30,903 nucleotides of DNA from a virus: positions 1 through 30,903 of the IMG/VR virus record IMGVR_UViG_3300045999_005197; one strand, written 5' to 3'. The notes beneath the pieces were generated by a model. The model ran no database searches. It had not been told where the DNA came from and was given only the letters and a program-made list of their open reading frames with translations. Of this stretch, positions 28,703 to 30,903 are shown piece by piece. Positions within the stretch are counted from its first letter, which is position 1. Each line of letters begins with the position of its first letter. The position numbers and the translations under genes were made by a program.

Positions 28703-30903
28703 ATGGGTCTCTCTCGTTTAGACAATTTTCTGAAGTCAGTTCGTGGCACTATCATTTATGTTGATCCTAACAGCATTGATGCCACAGATAGCATCGAGAA
28801 TCAGGGCAACTCATTAACGAGACCTTTTAAAACACTTCAGAGAGCATTAATAGAAGCATCGAGATTTTCGTATCAAAGAGGTTTAGATAACGATAGATTT
28901 AATAAGACAACTATTGTTCTTTACCCTGGAGATCACATTGTTGATAACCGTCCAGGTTGGATTCCTGATGGTGCAAATAACTTTAGATTGAGAAGTGGAG
29001 CAACATCAAATGACTTTCCTCCATTTGACTTAACTACTAATTTCGATCTGACAACGGCGGATAATCATCTTTATAGATTGAATAGTATTCATGGTGGTGT
29101 AATTATCCCAAGGGGAACTTCTATCGTTGGTATGGATCTTCGTAAGACAAGAATCCTTCCAAAATATGTCCCAAATCCAGAAAATGATGAAATTGAAAGA
29201 TCTGCAATTTTTCGTGTAACTGGTGGTTGCTATTTCTGGCAGTTCTCTATTCTTGATGCTGATCCTAATAGTATTTGTTATAAGGATTATACAACCAATA
29301 CTTTTGTTCCTAATTTCTCTCACCATAAACTAACTGCATTTGAATATGCTGATGGTGTTAATAATGTAAGTATTGATGATGACTTCCAAACATATTCAAC
29401 AGATCGTACAGATCTGGATATGTATTATGAAAAAATTAGCATTGTTTATGGACAATCTTCGGGTCGTCCTATTGAACCAGAATACCCATCAGCTTCACTT
29501 GACATTCAACCAAAAATTGATGAATATCGTATCGTCGGTTCGAGAGGTAAGGAAGTAGGAATTACCAGCATTCGTGCTGGAGATGGTGCGACTTCAACAA
29601 CTACTATTACTGTAACTTTAGCAGAAGTTGCAACAGAATTTGATGTTGACACTCCTATTCAAATCGAAGGTGTTGGTTCTGCTGGATATGATGGTCAATT
29701 TGTCGTCTTCAACAAGGTAAATTCGACAAATATTCAATACAAAGTTCAAAATGCTCCTGCGAACCCATTACCTACAGTTACTAATGCAACGGTCAATATT
29801 TCTGTTGATACTGTAACATCAGCATCACCATATATCTTTAACATATCGATGAGATCTGTTTATGGTATGTGTGGACTTCATGCTGATGGTGATAAGGCAG
29901 CAGGATTTAAGAGCATGGTTGTTGCCCAATTCACGGGTATCGGACTGCAAAAGGATAATAATGCATTTGTAAAATATAATTCAATCTCTGGAACATATGA
30001 GGATTCTACTGCTTCTGGAAATGAGAACATAGAATCAGATTCTAGAGCACGATTTAAACCATCATATGAAAACTATCATATAAAGTGTTCTAATGAAGCA
30101 TACATTCAGATAGTTTCTGTCTTTGCTATTGGTTATGCAAATCACTTCTTAGCAGAGTCTGGTGGTGATCAATCAATCAATAATTCAAACTCAAACTTTG
30201 GTGCAAAATCTCTTGTTGCTTCTGGATTTAGAAAAAGTGCTTTTGCGAGAGATGATGTTGGATATGTAACTCACATCATTACACCAAAGGAAAACGAAAA
30301 TTCTGACACAACAGTAGAATTTATTGCTGTTGATGTGGCAAAGACTGTAGGAATTGCATCAACAAATAGATTATATCTCTATAATCAAACTAACTCATCA
30401 ATTGCACCAAGATCGGTTATTGATGGATATCGTATTGGTGCTAAGAACAATGAACAATTAAAAGTTCTGATTTCTCAGAGTGGAATTTCCACAGAGTATT
30501 CGGCAAGAGTCATTATGCCGAATACTCAATTCACTGGAAACGAAATCACTTCAGAAAAATTATTTACTGTTGGAAGAAGTGTTGCTGGAATTAATAGCAT
30601 CACAAGCAACACATTTACATTAACTTCAAATCATTCCTTCATTGAAGGCGAATCAATTCGTATAATCAGTGAGTCTGGGCAACTTCCAGATGGATTAATT
30701 AATAACACAGTTTACTTTGCGATTACTTCTGGTGGTCTTGGTTCAAATCAAATTAAAGTTGCTCAGACTTTAAACGATGCATTATCTGGTAATGAAATTA
30801 CTGTCAATAATAATGGTGGAATCTTAAAGATTGTCAGTAGAGTTTCTGATAAAAAGTCTGGTGATATTGGGCATCCTATACAGTATGATACAAATGAGAA
30901 TCC
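28703..30903 (+). CDS. Giant tail structural protein (partial, 5' end)
   Basis: The frame from ATG 28703 (MGLSRLDNFLKSVRGTIIYVD) stays open for 733 codons to the window edge. The start resembles large cyanophage virion proteins with a pectate-lyase-like beta helix: NSLTRPFKTLQRALIEASRF, TTIVLYPGDHIVDNRPGWIPDG and GGVIIPRGTSIVGMDLRKTRI. After about residue 290 come inserted beta modules: TTITVTLAEVATEFDVDTP...GYDGQFVVFNKV, like the one inside gp53, and later FTLTSNHSFIEGESIRIIS...LPDGLINNTVYFAI. Probably a long tail-fibre or baseplate protein involved in host contact. The C-terminus lies outside the window. Confidence 0.85.
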   Translation, partial: MGLSRLDNFLKSVRGTIIYVDPNSIDATDSIENQGNSLTRPFKTLQRALIEASRFSYQRGLDNDRFNKTTIVLYPGDHIVDNRPGWIPDGANNFRLRSGATSNDFPPFDLTTNFDLTTADNHLYRLNSIHGGVIIPRGTSIVGMDLRKTRILPKYVPNPENDEIERSAIFRVTGGCYFWQFSILDADPNSICYKDYTTNTFVPNFSHHKLTAFEYADGVNNVSIDDDFQTYSTDRTDLDMYYEKISIVYGQSSGRPIEPEYPSASLDIQPKIDEYRIVGSRGKEVGITSIRAGDGATSTTTITVTLAEVATEFDVDTPIQIEGVGSAGYDGQFVVFNKVNSTNIQYKVQNAPANPLPTVTNATVNISVDTVTSASPYIFNISMRSVYGMCGLHADGDKAAGFKSMVVAQFTGIGLQKDNNAFVKYNSISGTYEDSTASGNENIESDSRARFKPSYENYHIKCSNEAYIQIVSVFAIGYANHFLAESGGDQSINNSNSNFGAKSLVASGFRKSAFARDDVGYVTHIITPKENENSDTTVEFIAVDVAKTVGIASTNRLYLYNQTNSSIAPRSVIDGYRIGAKNNEQLKVLISQSGISTEYSARVIMPNTQFTGNEITSEKLFTVGRSVAGINSITSNTFTLTSNHSFIEGESIRIISESGQLPDGLINNTVYFAITSGGLGSNQIKVAQTLNDALSGNEITVNNNGGILKIVSRVSDKKSGDIGHPIQYDTNEN

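Noticed and set aside
1-30903. CRISPR array, insertion sequence, integrase or att site
   Set aside because: No regularly spaced repeats, transposase or integrase frames were seen. The tRNAs are complete phage genes and no duplicated tRNA 3' end was found.

Overview
The window is about 31 kb of a T4-like marine cyanophage (a cyanomyovirus infecting Synechococcus or Prochlorococcus). T4 core genes (gp33, gp59, gp32, gp53, gp48, gp4, gp54, gp26, gp5-like hub) sit among cyanobacterial host-derived or metabolic genes (psbA, psbD, glutaredoxin, speD, thyX, phoH). Late promoters of the T4 type (TATAAATA, or the related CTAAATA and ATAAATA) recur, and the DNA is AT-rich apart from the photosystem genes.

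Layout. (1) 1-642: small hypothetical genes, mostly minus strand, diverging from psbA. (2) 665-3435: photosynthesis cassette psbA - endonuclease VII-like gene (minus strand) - psbD. It has a near-consensus sigma70 promoter, a structured psbA leader and strong terminators. (3) 3506-6204: glutaredoxin, conserved small proteins and S-adenosylmethionine decarboxylase. (4) 6235-6663: a glutamine-riboswitch-controlled unit of three tiny proteins, closed by a terminator whose loop holds the -35 box of the next promoter. (5) 6695-11569: nucleotide metabolism and replication (thyX, phoH, a PD-(D/E)XK nuclease, gp33, gp59, a DUF1825-like protein, gp32). (6) 11570-14653, minus strand: gp53, gp48, an unknown gene and gp4. 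(7) 14686-26196, plus strand: tail-tube initiator, gp26 with a probable -1 frameshift extension, two large tail proteins with cell-wall-enzyme-like domains, a gp27-like hub, a gp5-like hub without lysozyme, a beta-helix needle and two paralogous decoration or fibre proteins. (8) 26193-28658: a hyperplastic patch with tRNA-Leu(UAA), tRNA-Thr(UGU), an HNH homing endonuclease under an apparent hairpin/late-promoter switch, small proteins and a Mom-like acyltransferase. (9) 28703 to the end: the first 733 codons of a giant tail structural protein.

How it fits together. Sigma70-type promoters (psbA, 6644, 9266, 10560, 26193) would serve host-polymerase transcription. gp33 and the late motifs serve virion genes. 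psbA/psbD, glutaredoxin, speD and thyX would keep photosynthesis, redox, polyamine and dTMP supply running. The riboswitch would tie a small operon to host glutamine, i.e. nitrogen status. The tail module appears to have moved the T4 gp5 lysozyme function onto neighbouring proteins.

The strongest points for follow-up are: the T TTT TTC frameshift site at the end of gp26; the HNH gene whose start is enclosed in a hairpin with a perfect late promoter in its loop; the psbA terminator that doubles as the conserved motif of the opposite-strand endonuclease; the riboswitch operon; and a duplicated palindromic promoter element upstream of gp59 and a 59-residue HTH-like protein.
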